This document shows positions 1 to 10,761 of a stretch of 64,000 bases of DNA, in pieces. Numbering within the stretch: the first letter of the stretch is position 1; every line of letters begins with the position of its first letter. Source of the stretch: Kitagawia praeruptora. Lineage: Eukaryota; Streptophyta; Magnoliopsida; Apiales; Apiaceae. Made by a program: the position numbers and the translations under genes. Location of the stretch: positions 5,590,001 to 5,654,000 of the forward strand of contig CM075353.1 of assembly GCA_037693485.1 (NCBI GenBank), read 5' to 3'. The notes under the pieces are model-generated. The model saw only the letters and a program-made list of their open reading frames with translations, made no database searches and was not told where the DNA came from.

Positions 1-2160
1 TATTTATCCTTGCCACGAGCCTGTCACCAGCTTTTCATCCGTGTAAGCTCCAATAAACATGAATCTTTGAGGGCCCCGCAAATTTCAATTGAATTTTTTC
101 AGCCCAATATACATGGCTTGAAAATAAGATCGTGTGTTATTTTTTTTATTTTTTTTTTATCAAGAGGAGTCGCCTCCAATTCAGTAAAGAGAAATGCACC
201 TCGTTTTCCTTTTAATACACAGCAGGCCTCGCTTGGTTCTTTAAATCACCCTCGTGTTCTCCACAAGCTGGAATCAATTGTTAACCAACTATGAATGGAC
301 CCCATCTTTTAACAGGCTTATACATAATTTACGTACATAACTAGAAATCATGTGACTAGAAATTATGTACATGTATTCCCTTTTTTTTTTCATACGCAGA
401 CCCCGTATTGTGCTAACTACCTCGTACTTTATTTTGTTTTTAACCTTCCAACGTGCCTTTTGACTTTGGTTTGTATCAACGACCACACGTGGGCCCTTCA
501 GGAGAATTAGAGTCCTGGCAGCCTCCTCACATTGCCTTCTTTTATTTTAAACGAGCTGATAAAAAGATTAAGAATTTCTAGCCCACCTCACGACATACGC
601 GAGGACTCCTTGCCAATCTTTTATTTTTCCTTTTTTCTTCGAGCACGCCTCCACACCACTTTACCTTATTTTTGTCAAACACGAGCTGGTCAGAACTGCT
701 TCACCTCGCAAGACTAGTTTTAAATGTGGACCCCATAACACCAAACAATTGTCGTCCACTCCGTCTTAATTGATCAGCTTACTTCCTGTATTTTCTGAAT
801 GCAAACGACCCAGAGCCATGCACACCTTGCTTTGCTTCGCAGCAAACCACTTCAAATATGGCTACAAATATGGCTGCCTCCTCACATATTCAAAGTGGCA
901 GCAAACCACTTCGCATATTCCAACATTTTATTCAACTCGCGACCTCGCTACAAATATGGCTGCCTCCATGCTTTAAGTGTCGTTGCTTCCGGTGAACCCC
1001 TGTAGAAAATTTTCTTGAACAATGCGAACTTGTCAGTTGCTTTTCTTTGCCTCGTATGAGCACAGAACCGCTGACGTAGACCACATAAAATTTTCCTTCT
1101 TAAATGTATTAACTCATGTGCGGGTCCACATTACACCACATGCTCCTTTGCCTGCATAACTTGATTGTCACCTCTATACATTTCACTACTTCACCCAAGA
1201 CAACATTCTGGCTTGTCTTGATAATTTTTTCTTCCTTCTTTTGCTGCTGGTCCCATGTCTTGTTGCTACGGTTTTGTTGTTGATTCTTCTAATTTTTTTT
1301 AGAGCACTGCATTGCCTTGTCTTTATTTGTCTCGGATGTCTTAATCATCCTCACATGCTTCACACCTTTCATGGGTGGACCCCGCTGTCTTGTAACATTG
1401 TAATTCACGAACAGGGACTAGCAATCATGTCCGGGTTCTTTTATTTTTTCTTTTATCTTCTTTATCGAAGCCAGCTTCCCAGGTTCACAAGTTCACTTCA
1501 CCTCGCATTCTTTGCTCCGCGTTGTCCTCCTCGCATAATCTATGTTGCTGGCTTTAGCCCCGGCTCGCATATGCTAGTTGGTGAGCCTTGTATCTATGAA
1601 ATTTGGTATTTTATAATTTTTCCAAGTGATTTGGGATAGCTGATTGAGTCTTCATATGCTCCAATTTGAAAATTTTTCCAAGTGCTCTGGAATAGCTGAT
1701 TGAACCTCTATATGATCCCTTTTGCTTATAAATTGACTTTAACACATGCATAGAGATAGCTCCACATTGTATAGACTTCGGGCTTGCGTCCTCGCAGCGC
1801 TAGGTGTGGCCTCGCAGCGCTAGGTGCTGGCCTTGTTGTAATTTTTCAAATGTCCCGCTAGAAGAGGTGTTTATGTAATGCCACTACCCCCGAGTCCTCA
1901 TTATCATTGTAGATATGATGAGGAATCAAAAGTGTTTCAACAACCTTCTTGTATAATTTGGAGTGGACCCCATTTGAAATGAAAAGAATTTGATGCGATC
2001 CCGCTATGAACATACTTGACTTCTTCAACGCTATCCCAGAGCACTTGTACTCTTCATTGTTGTTCCAAGGCACTTGGCCTCATCACGCCATCCCGGGAGA
2101 CTTGGTTTCTTCAATGTCACAACAAGCTTCCCTATGTTGAACAAGAATGTAGATATTGAA
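1..2160 (-). other. Noncoding left-edge part of Tat-like element A
   Basis: I see no convincing gene here. The stretch lies downstream, on the minus strand, of the RNase H remnant at 2170-2275 and the LTR at 2981-4008, so it probably belongs to the 3' noncoding part of the same element; the left LTR would lie outside the window. Short words recur: a 'gtggacccc'-like word appears near 295, 725, 1376 and 1963, and two related blocks occur around 845-960 ('aaatatggctgcctcc' and 'gcagcaaaccacttc' each twice). The open frames are short and resemble nothing I know. Assignment to the element is inference. Confidence 0.35.
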
Positions 2161-2169
2161 GTCTTGAGC

Positions 2170-2275
2170 TCAATTTGATTTTCAAATACTTTGGCTTCTC
2201 TTCCTTCATCTCTAGTACAAGCTCGAGGCCAATGATGAGAGCCTCGTACTCAGCCTCATTATTTATTGCTTGCTC
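2170..2275 (-). pseudogene. RNase H domain remnant of a Ty3/gypsy (Tat-like) polyprotein
   Basis: Read on the minus strand, this gives the peptide block NNEAEYEALIIGLELVLEMK, which matches the RNase H motif NNDAEYEALIAGLKLALEMK in element C (about 50845-50910 minus). The reading frame degenerates on both sides. In an intact element the primer site and gag would lie about 5 kb upstream of this domain; here the LTR and primer region begin only 0.7 kb away, so most of gag, protease and RT is missing. No active product is expected. Confidence 0.7.
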
Positions 2276-2320
2276 TTCCCAGTATGTTATGAGAGGTGGA
2301 CCTCCTCATTGTCGGCAAGG

Positions 2321-2373
2321 GTCGGGGGCGTCCCCCCTCTCCTCAAGGATCGGGGGCGTCCCCCCTCTCCTCG
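2321..2373. repeat. GC-rich 28-bp direct repeat, two copies
   Basis: Two adjacent copies of a unit containing TCGGGGGCGTCCCCCCTCTC. Each copy holds the short self-complementary run GGGGG-CGT-CCCCC, so each could fold into a small hairpin. It lies inside element A. Confidence 0.7.
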
Positions 2374-2520
2374 ACATAGAGGTATTTCACCAAGAAGAAG
2401 CATCTCATGTAGAAGTATCTCATTAAGAGGCATCTCAAGATCTTAATAGTCACTCCATATAGGGGTCTCATTAGTCACATAAGAGGGGGCCTCGTTAGCT
2501 ACATCATATAGGGGGCCTCA

Positions 2521-2648
2521 CGATCTCAACGAGGAGATGGGGGTCTGTCATCACGACGATGGGACCGCACACGATCTCGACGAGGAGATGGGGGTCTGTT
2601 GTCACAATGATGGGACCGCACACGATCTCGACGGGGAGATGGGGGTCA
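2521..2648. repeat. 51-bp tandem repeat, about 2.5 copies
   Basis: The units begin at 2521, 2572 and 2623 with 'cgatctc(a/g)acg' and contain 'gagatgggggtct' and 'gatgggaccgcacac'. Copies differ by a few bases. The array is in the 5' noncoding part of element A, between its primer site and the RNase H remnant. Confidence 0.8.
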
Positions 2649-2961
2649 CTTAGAATCTTGATCCTTGCCTTGGCCTCGCACCTAGTGACGTTGCTTATCT
2701 TTCTCGAACTCGGCCTCGCTACGCTAGGTGTGGCCTCTCAGCCTAGGCGTGGCCTCGCTCCTATGGGGTCACTCCTGGGGGTCTTCCTCCTCGTGGGTCG
2801 CAGCCTGGGGTCGCATTTTGGTGTCATAAGCTACCCCGGGGTCTTGGCTTCGCTCCTTGGGGGTCGCAGCCCGGGGTCATATGCTATCCCGGGGTCTCGC
2901 TCCTCGGCCTCTCCATTCTTCTTGTTCGAGTTAGTCATCGTTCTCCCAAATTAATGACTAC

Positions 2962-2980
2962 CCCTCCTTCTAGCGCCAAA
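2962..2980 (-). promoter_or_regulatory. Putative primer-binding site of element A
   Basis: Immediately inside the LTR the minus strand reads TTTGGCGCTAGAAGGAGGGG. Elements C and B have almost the same sequence in the same place (near 55352-55370 and 38672-38690). The position and conservation fit a tRNA primer site; I could not assign the tRNA with confidence. Confidence 0.6.
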
Positions 2981-4008
2981 TGTTATAGGGAGAATATTGT
3001 ATAATAATATTTTGGAGGTTTGCTGGAATCACGGAGCAAAATACGGATATTTTGCTATGAACATGAAGAACACGGAAGGAGATTGGTGATTTTTTGTGGC
3101 TGCTCTTGTATATTGAAATTCAGTGGTGAACTGTTTCTCATCCTTTACAAGATGCCTACGTACCCTATTTATAGGGATCAAGCCATACGTAGTTCTCTTG
3201 GAGAAGAAGTTATCTAGACGGGCTAGGGTTTCTATGGGCTCGACTAGGCCCAAATCCACTAATCGTCTCCTTGGGTTGATATATTTTACTCATTTGACCT
3301 CGCTGGGCCTAGCTATGAGCCTTCATAAGAATATTCTAGGCCTCGTTGGACCCCGAGGCCTCGTTGGACCCCTAGGCCTCGCTGGACCTCTAGGCCTCGC
3401 TGGACCCCTAGGCCACCTCTAGGCCTCGCTGACTCCTAGGCCACCTTTAGGCCTCGCTGACCTCTAGGCCACCTCTAGGCCTCGCTGATCTCTAGGCCAC
3501 CTCTAGGCCTCGCTGATCTCTAGGCCACCTCTAGGCCTCGCTGACTTCTAGGCCTCCTCTAGGCCTCGCTGATCTCTAGGCCACCTCTAAGCCTCGCTGA
3601 TCTCTAGGCCACCTCTAAGCCTCGCTGATCTCTAGGCCACCTCTAGGCCTCGCTGACTTCTAGGCCTCCTCTAGGCCTCGCTGATCTCTAGGCCACCTCT
3701 AAGCCTCGCTGATCTCTAGGCCACCTCTAGGCCTCGCTGACTTCTAGGCCTCCTCTAGGCCTCGCTAGACCTCTAGGTCGGGCTAGCGTGAGACCCCTTG
3801 TAGGCCTAGCGTGAGACCCCTTGGGTGATAGTGTCTTCAAGAGATTTACGAGATAGAAGTGAGGCGATCCTTAATTGGCCTCATGCCTTGTTTATCCTTC
3901 TTCAATACTTGGGCCCATTGATAGATATTTGAGCCCATTATGAGAGGTGGGCCCCTTGTATAGCCTTTTGAGCCTGTTTAGGATCTATGCCGAGATTCGG
4001 GCATAACA
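2981..4008 (-). mobile_element. LTR of Tat-like element A (5' LTR, minus orientation)
   Basis: The 1028-bp segment starts with TGTTATAG and ends with GGGCATAACA, and is bordered on its left by the primer site. It carries a core at about 3150-3200 (GCCTACGTACCC, TATTTATAGGG, ATCAAG, ACGTAGTTCT) that is also present in the LTRs of elements B and C, so the three belong to related families. On the minus strand CCCTATAAATAGG is a likely TATA box. The middle is filled by a tandem array. The partner LTR is not in the window, so no target duplication can be checked. Confidence 0.75.
3334..3785. repeat. Tandem array of 'ctaggcctcgctg' units inside LTR A
   Basis: About fifteen units of roughly 28 bp, built on 'ctctaggcctcgctga' alternating with 'tctctaggccac'. 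Some units form a higher-order repeat of about 110 bp marked by 'gacttctaggcctcc'. The motif AGGCCT is palindromic. The array lies in the half of the LTR that is upstream of the minus-strand TATA box, where enhancer repeats are common in plant LTRs; an enhancer role is inference. Confidence 0.85.
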
Positions 4009-4383
4009 GTTTTGATTTCCAGTTTACTCCTTGAATGCGACATACTCAACTTGATAGGCTGTTCCTAAATAGAAGATATTGTAGTTTAAGATAAAGAAAA
4101 TTGTGGTTTTTTGAATGGGGCCCAATTCTAGTCTCGCGGATATTATTAATTCACAGTGTTAATTTGTCTTCTCTTTGATGTGCGTATTAGTGCGAAAAAC
4201 TGGAAATGTGATCGAATGTATAAATGGAATAGCTTCTAACTTGTTTCCTCTTTATAAAGTTCTGGTTACTCTGCATTTACACAGTTCATGTAGCAATGCG
4301 TGTTTATGTTTCAATAAATAGATAATTAAATGCCACTTCATGAAACATATAACTAACTTTTGTTTATCAATGTGACATGTACT

Positions 4384-4418
4384 AAATTCACCAAGTGTTG
4401 GATTGTTCACCCACCAAT

Positions 4419-4473
<55 letters not shown>

Positions 4474-4700
4474 ATGACAGTGTCGCAATAGTAATTCAAC
4501 CTAGTACGAGAGGAACCGTTGATTCGCACAGTTGGTCATCGCGCTTGTTTGAAAAGCCAGTGGCGCGAAGCTACCGTGCGCTGGATTATGACTGAACGCC
4601 TCTAAGTCAGAATCCGGGCTAGAAGCGACGCATGTGCTCGCCGCCCGTTTGCCGACCAGCAGTAGGGGCCTTGCGCCCCCAAAGGCACGTGTCGTTGGTG
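4384..4700 (+). pseudogene. 25S rRNA 3'-domain fragment (rDNA pseudogene)
   Basis: The segment starts at 'aaattcaccaagtgttgg' and follows the 3' part of plant 25S rRNA for about 320 bp, including the sarcin-ricin loop AGTACGAGAGGAACC at 4503-4517. Compared with the canonical plant sequence as I know it, several substitutions are visible (for example in 'cgcaatag' and 'cgcttgtttg'), and similarity breaks down near 4700, before the real 3' end. The rest of the 45S unit is absent. This is a dispersed fragment and not a working rRNA gene. Confidence 0.9.
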
Positions 4701-5122
4701 TAGCCGGCGTGGCGGATGTGTTGCAGTATCTCAATGTGTCTATGGATAAAGATGTTTCTGTGGAGTATGCAATGTGATCCAGGGGGTTGTGACTTGTGAC
4801 ATGATCACGAAAGATTACATTATCAGACTTCTGATAATTTTTTTTGTTGAATACAGTATTCATCACATTTGTTTTGCATCCTCCTTACTCTTAGACTAGG
4901 AAATGCATTGATGGTTTAGTCTTGTCAGAATTTAGCTATTGATTATACATGATTATCGGAAAAGCATCAAATTGACTATAAAATTATTAGCAGTGAAAAA
5001 AAATGGCTATGAAAGTGCTTCTTGATGATGTATTACTATGAAGGCATGTATTCTGGATACATTGTGGGTTTGTGAATATGCATTATTGTTCTTTTCTGCA
5101 ATTAACTGACTTTTAATGACAG

Positions 5123-5505
5123 GTGCACCTAGACTACCTTGAAGCTGGAGCAAATGTAATAATATCTGCTTCGTTTCAGGTAAGTATATGTTTTGTCATA
5201 TGTCCACGTAAACTAGGAGTATAACTCTGATTCCGATGATACTTTATATAAAATAAGTGATTTGTGTGTGACGCAGGCCACTCCTCAGGATTTTGAGCCT
5301 AAGGCATGTCTAGAGAAGAAGGTTAAGCTTTACTTAAAAGAAGTGTTGAAATAGCATGTGGGGCACGGAACATTTACTATGACAGAGCCGCTAAAGGTTC
5401 TTGGCATGTTATGAAAGATGGAAATGTGCCAGAACAACACCCAGTCTTTGTTGCAGCTTCTGTGGGAAGTTATGGAGCTTACTTGGCCAATGGTTCTAAA
5501 TATAA
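5123..5505 (+). pseudogene. HMT: Homocysteine S-methyltransferase fragment (two exons, frameshifted)
   Basis: Exon 5123-5179 encodes VHLDYLEAGANVIISASFQ and ends at a good donor (CAG/GTAAGT). The next exon starts at 5277 after an acceptor and begins ATPQDFEPKA. In another frame it continues with RSVEIACGARNIYYDRAA and HPVFVAASVGSYGAYLANGS, ending near 5505 before a possible donor. These blocks match plant homocysteine S-methyltransferase, which makes methionine from homocysteine using S-methylmethionine. A frameshift in the middle of the second exon leads to a TAG at about 5352. The first exon and the catalytic cysteine region were not found nearby. It is a broken partial gene; the identity is secure, the lack of function very likely. 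Confidence 0.85.
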
Positions 5506-6414
5506 GTAAAATTTGATACTTATTTATACACTTGCATTCTTCTTTTTGACATGGATTACAATTTTTCTAGTTCTGAATCATAAATTTATGTAGTTCACTT
5601 GTGCGTATATGGCTAAGTTTCCAAAAAGCAAATCCTACTTGGTTTAAGTTGCGTCTCTTCTAGAATCTAGAACATCCACTTTTTTTCGCCATATCATGCA
5701 TTGCTGCATCTAAAATAGAATTTGTGGAATGAGTGTTAATTGTGAGTAGTACTTCTCCAATGATCAGACTTTTTTTTCCTAACTAAAGTCTAAGATAATT
5801 TGTTGGCTCCTCTTGTACTAACCTTTGACAGATTTCTGTAACTATCTTATCTTTGTTAACAGCACACCAATACTCGTGATAATCACACTTTTAGACCTAT
5901 ATATTAGCAAATGAAAGCACGTAGAAGGTGATACATGAAGATTTCCACTTTTGTTCAGATCTTGATCGGGTCCGAGCTTCCTGAGCTCTAAGCTGTTTGG
6001 GGAACTCTGCAAGGGCTTTATGTGATCTGTTTTAGTTTTTTTAGTTCATTTCACACTAACTTGTTCCAATTTCTAAATTCGTCTATGTTTTCAGCAAATT
6101 AACATTTGATTACCATTTACGTCTGCAAGATATCAATCTAGGCTGCAATATTGCCAATAAACATTATACATTTTAAATTGAGTTAATATATCAAGTGCTG
6201 AAAAATACATGTAGTGCCATGCATACTGTCTGATTCTGTCCCTTAAGCCAACTGTTGGCCAAGCCTGTTTCAAATGTTCTTCTTACATTATGAACTATGA
6301 AGCATGTGTTTGCACTATTTTTACATGTGACACTACCTGCCCAAAATCTTAGACTCACTACGAGCATGAAAAAAAACTAAATATGAGATTAGGAGTTGGG
6401 ACATGACACTTAGA
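5506..6414. other. Noncoding stretch, nothing recognised
   Basis: AT-rich sequence downstream of the HMT fragment. It may contain decayed intron sequence of that gene, but I found no further HMT exon, no repeats of note and no RNA gene. Confidence 0.4.
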
Positions 6415-6733
6415 GGGTGTTTGGCAATGAGGGATTAAAGCTAAAAATAGCTTTAAGTTGTTTTTGAGGTGTTTGGCAATGGAGATTTTAAGCCGATTTT
6501 AAGTTAAAAAATTGCTTTAAGTCATAAGTTCCATTTAGGTACTTTTGACTTATGACTTATGATTTATAGAGTTTTTGTAAAATTTAAATATTATGAATTT
6601 AAAATTTTTTTAAGTAAAATTTCACTTTAAGTCAAAATTATTAAACTTTCATTTAACTTTAAGTAAAATTACCTAAACATATTCATTCAACTTAAAGTAA
6701 ATAACTTTACTTTCTCCTTTAAGTTAAAAACAC
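6415..6733. mobile_element. MITE-like AT-rich segment interrupted by N1
   Basis: It begins with GGGTGTTTGGCAAT, a terminus typical of hAT-type MITEs, and repeats 'gtgtttggcaatg' at about 6467. It consists of 'aagttaaaa' words. Similar sequence ('aattaagttaaaagtaac') resumes at 14764 just beyond N1 and ends near 'ctcaaacggtg' at 14809. The right terminus matches only weakly and I could not fix a target duplication, so the MITE call is tentative. Confidence 0.4.
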
Positions 6734-7976
6734 TGATAAGTGGATTTTATATCCACTTGGAGCATTCTAAATCGGCTTAAATTGATTGTTTTGGACTCAA
6801 GTTTGTGGAGTTTTGATGTGTTTTGTGTAGTTGTGCAGGTTTCCAAGAATATCTAAGCTTTTGTCGTTTTTGGAGATTTAATTGATTAAAATTCGGATTT
6901 TCCGGGAAGGCTGCGCAGCTTATACTGTTTTGGCCATATCTGGAGTTCTAGAAGTCCGTTTTCAGCGATCTTACTGCCCACGCGAAGCTTGAGAGATTTT
7001 CTACAACCTGGAAAAGGAAACAAGTGCAAGAAACGTACTGATTAATGGCGCGCACATAATCTTGATTAAAGAAGGCTGGGAATTTACTGTTTTGCCCTTT
7101 TTCTAATTCTAATTGTATTCTGGGCAGTTTTGGGTACCTTCTTTAAATCCTAATTGTAATAGAAGGCAATATCTTGCTGGGCAAGATTTGTAGAGCCTAT
7201 ATAAACACATCATACCATTGTAAAATATAACAATTCATAGAACAATTGATAGCTTGTAATCGTATCAAGGTACTTTCGATCTTCAATTCTTTAATATTAT
7301 GTTTTCATTCATTATCATTATTACTTTGTTTTCTTCAGTAATTATGTGTAACTAAATCTTTAATCTGAGGATTGGGTAGTATTCCTTGGTATTCATGTAT
7401 GTTTAATTATCTGTGATTTTCTTGCTTTGCTGATCTGTTATTGAGGGCTTAACACAATTAGGGGAGTCATGAACCTTTGATTGGATTTTAGGGATTGTAA
7501 TAACTTGGAAAAGGAGTTGCAATTTTAGTACATGATTTAATAGACATAACTCGAATATTTGATTGGAAGATTAATAGGAGAGTTGTGAGACTTATAATTC
7601 TTGGAGCTTAATAGTTTATGATTGTCTTTGATTGTATCACGGAAGTGACAATTAGGGTATAGTTGTAAACACTATATTGTATCTTGGAAGAGAACATTAT
7701 AACCTTAGAAGAATTGTTTTCAGCAGAGTAAGAACGTAGACATCACATAGATATTGAATGTGCATTGAAACCAAGTGAAGAACCCCAGTTCTTGGATTGT
7801 TTTCCTCATATATTTTATTCTCGTTTGATAATTAGTTTAATTTTGTTTAGTTTAATTTAGTTTATAAACACACCAAACATTCTTCTACACTTCTAAATTG
7901 TGAGAGATAAAAACTTGAACTTGATATTACAATTCAGTCCTTCCCTGAGAACGAACACACAAAAATACTACTAACA
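6734..7976 (+). repeat. N1 5' LTR
   Basis: It begins TGATAAGTGG and ends CTACTAACA. A likely TATA region, CCTATATAAACACATC, lies near 7197-7212, so transcription would start around 7235 (inference). It differs from the 3' LTR at about five positions, including near 6809, 7511, 7542, 7935 and 7974. Confidence 0.95.
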
Positions 7977-7979
7977 AAT

Positions 7980-7997
7980 TGGCGCCGCTGCCGGGGA
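7980..7997 (+). promoter_or_regulatory. N1 primer-binding site (tRNA-Asp type)
   Basis: TGGCGCCGCTGCCGGGGA follows the 5' LTR after three bases. It differs at one position from the complement of the 3' end of plant tRNA-Asp(GUC), a primer used by many plant Ty3/gypsy elements. Confidence 0.85.
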
Positions 7998-8087
7998 AGG
8001 CAGTATAGTTGAGTTTAGGTTAATTGTTTCTTATTGTTTAGATTTTAATTGGTTCCACAAGTTGTTTTGTTGGTGATTTTCAGGTGT

Positions 8088-10751
8088 ATGCTACGTTCAT
8101 CTTGCGTTAGAAAGTTGGAATTTGACCCTGAAATCGAGCGTACTTTGAGAAAGATAAGAAAAGATAAAGCTAAGATGACGGACGCTGAGAATGTTAACGC
8201 GAATGTTAATGCAAATGTTAATGCTGATGCTAATGTTGATCAGACTTCTATTTGGGACCATGAGACACCTAATCCTGCCAATTGCATGTACAAAACTCCA
8301 GAGATTGGTGCAACCCAATTCAACATTAACCCGAGTTTAATTCAGATGATCAGCAATCAAGCTTTTGAAGGAGATATTGAATTAGAAGACCCACACAGAC
8401 ATCTAGAGCGTTTCGTGCAGATGTGTGGCTCATTCAGAATCAATGGTGTTACAAGTGATCAGATTCGTCTCCATATGTTTCCCTACTCTATTAAGGGAAG
8501 AGCTTTGGAATGGTTTCAGCAACTTCCAAACACTGCGGTTGTTACATGGGATAGTCTTTCTACTGCATTCTTGTCCAAATATTATCCTTCTGACAAGACG
8601 CAACAACTGAGGACTATGATTATGAGTTTCAAAGCACAACCGGGTGAAGGTCTATATCAGGCATGGGAGAGATTCAAGGCACTGTTGAGGAAGTGTCCAC
8701 ATCACGGCTTGGAAGATTGGCAGATCATCAGTACTTTTTATGGGGCCATGAATGCAGATATTCGTTTGAGTTTGGATGTGGCTGCTGGTGGAAATTTCAA
8801 GAAGGCACCAACTACACAGTCTAAAGCACTCCTTGAGGAATTGGCATCTAATAACTATTCATGGGCACCTAGTGGGACGAGCTCAGCTAAAGCAGCACAA
8901 GACTCTGAGATGATCAACATGCTGGCTCAAAAATTGGATACTCTAACTCAGGAGATGCGAGGACAAAGAGCAAATGTGAATGCTATTTCTTCACCTATGG
9001 AGGGGTATAATGATTATGGTGCTAATCAGAATTCTTATGTGCAACAATTTCCAGAAGAAGCATCTTTCATTCAGGGAAGACAGCCGTGGCCGGTTCAGAA
9101 TAACTCCTACTACAATCCAAATCAAAGGCCAAACAACAATCTTTCTTACAGTAATAATAATGCGGCTAATCCTTCTTATGCATTTCCAGGGCAGAATCAA
9201 CCTTCTGGTTTTCAGTCACGACCACCATATCAAGCACAGCAGCAGTATCAACCTCCTCCGAAGAAAGAACCAGCTGATTGGGAGGTTGCACTGAATAAGA
9301 TTATGCAAGGAACTTCTGGGGCATTGGCTAATATGGAATCAAGAATAGAGCAGATGGCATCATCTCAAAAGATGCTAGAAACACAGATTGGACAGATTGC
9401 CTCCAAGATGGGTGTTCGTGAGCAAGGATCACTTCCTAGTCAACCCGATCAGACTGGTAAAGAGCAATGCAAAGCAATTACTTTGAGGAGTGGGAAAGAG
9501 TTGCCCGAGGTTGAGGTTCTTGAGCCTAAAGAGAAGGATGCTGAAAAAGAAAGTGAGATAGTAGAGATCGATGCAGAAAAGTCAGAGAAAGTAGATGAAG
9601 AGAAGAAGGAAGAAGAACCAGAAAAGCCGTATGTTCCTCCGCCACCTTATGTTCCTCCAATTCCTTTTCCACAGAGACTTCACAACAGGCAGTTAGAGAA
9701 GCAGTACGAGAAGTTCTTGACTATGTTCCGGCAATTGCATGTCAATATTCCTTTGGCTGAAGCTTTGAATCAAATGCCACTCTATGCTAAATTTCTTAAG
9801 AAGATGTTGACAAAGAAGAGGAAACTTGAGGATGCAGAAACCATTACTCTCAATGCTGAATGCAGTGCAGTCATCCAAAAGGCCATTCCTCAGAAATTGA
9901 AAGATCCGGGAAGCTTTTCTTTGCCTTGCACTATTGGGAAGATGGAGAACACGAAAGCCTTGTGTGATTTAGGGGCTAGTGTGAGTTTGATGCCATATTC
10001 AATCTGTAAACGACTTGGTCTTGGAGAGCCTAAAAAGACACGGATTTCACTTCAGTTAGCGGATCGTTCTGTTAAATATCCGTTGGGGATCGTTGAGGAT
10101 GTGGTTGTCAAAGTGGATAAATTTGTCATACCTTGTGATTTTGTGGTGTTAGAGATGGATGAAGATGTCGAGATACCCATTATCTTGGGAAGGCCATTCT
10201 TGGCTACTGCTGGCACTACTATTGATGTTAAAGCTGGAAAATTGACATTGAATGTTGGAGAGGACAAAGTGGAATTTGATTTGAACAAAGTAATGAAGAT
10301 GCCTCCTTTTGGAGCAACTTGTTTTACTGTTGACATTGTTGATGAAATTGTGCAGCTAGAAAATGAACACTTCATGGGAGCAGAACGGGTGTTAGATGAT
10401 GTAGTAGAAGAAGAAGAAATTATTGTTCGAGACACGGAAGTTGAGATGGTTTTTACACTTTCAGAGGCACCACAGGTGGAACTTAAACCTCTTGAAGAGG
10501 GGCATGATAACGTGTTGCGAAGGTGGAAAACCGATGATAAGGAAGAAGAAATTTTTGTTCAGCCGGTTGAGTCAGAGAAGCACCTTAGAGGTGTGAAGAA
10601 GAAAAAGAAGAAAATTAGGCCGTTGGGTAGTAGAATCAAGTTGAAATCTGATGGAAGAGATTTGTGGAAATTAAGCAAACCGGATGTCAACGTTCGTATG
10701 AATGGTTTGTCTGTTGAGAACGGTTCAGTTGTTCTTTTGAAACCGCCATGA
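8088..10751 (+). CDS. N1 Gag-protease polyprotein (887 aa)
   Basis: I start it at the first ATG (8088); the frame is open slightly further upstream but without an ATG. Residues about 101-258 are an Athila-type retrotransposon Gag domain (DPHRHLERFV, GRALEWFQQLP, LYQAWERFKALLRKCPHHG, LASNNYSW). A glutamine- and asparagine-rich linker follows, then a short coiled stretch (MESRIEQMASSQKMLETQIG) and an acidic lysine/glutamate segment. The aspartic protease is near 600-730, with catalytic DLGAS at 627 and the flap-side motif IILGRPFL near 700. I see no CCHC zinc knuckle, which Athila Gag normally has. The frame stops after a lysine-rich tail; there is no pol frame downstream. Its likely role is assembly of virus-like particles and Gag processing in the cytoplasm. 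Confidence 0.93.
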   Translation: MLRSSCVRKLEFDPEIERTLRKIRKDKAKMTDAENVNANVNANVNADANVDQTSIWDHETPNPANCMYKTPEIGATQFNINPSLIQMISNQAFEGDIELEDPHRHLERFVQMCGSFRINGVTSDQIRLHMFPYSIKGRALEWFQQLPNTAVVTWDSLSTAFLSKYYPSDKTQQLRTMIMSFKAQPGEGLYQAWERFKALLRKCPHHGLEDWQIISTFYGAMNADIRLSLDVAAGGNFKKAPTTQSKALLEELASNNYSWAPSGTSSAKAAQDSEMINMLAQKLDTLTQEMRGQRANVNAISSPMEGYNDYGANQNSYVQQFPEEASFIQGRQPWPVQNNSYYNPNQRPNNNLSYSNNNAANPSYAFPGQNQPSGFQSRPPYQAQQQYQPPPKKEPADWEVALNKIMQGTSGALANMESRIEQMASSQKMLETQIGQIASKMGVREQGSLPSQPDQTGKEQCKAITLRSGKELPEVEVLEPKEKDAEKESEIVEIDAEKSEKVDEEKKEEEPEKPYVPPPPYVPPIPFPQRLHNRQLEKQYEKFLTMFRQLHVNIPLAEALNQMPLYAKFLKKMLTKKRKLEDAETITLNAECSAVIQKAIPQKLKDPGSFSLPCTIGKMENTKALCDLGASVSLMPYSICKRLGLGEPKKTRISLQLADRSVKYPLGIVEDVVVKVDKFVIPCDFVVLEMDEDVEIPIILGRPFLATAGTTIDVKAGKLTLNVGEDKVEFDLNKVMKMPPFGATCFTVDIVDEIVQLENEHFMGAERVLDDVVEEEEIIVRDTEVEMVFTLSEAPQVELKPLEEGHDNVLRRWKTDDKEEEIFVQPVESEKHLRGVKKKKKKIRPLGSRIKLKSDGRDLWKLSKPDVNVRMNGLSVENGSVVLLKPP

Positions 10752-10761
10752 TTTGAGGAAG

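Noticed and set aside
4501..4866. Minus-strand protein frame over the rRNA fragment
   Set aside because: It overlaps conserved 25S rRNA sequence and has no protein homology that I recognise.
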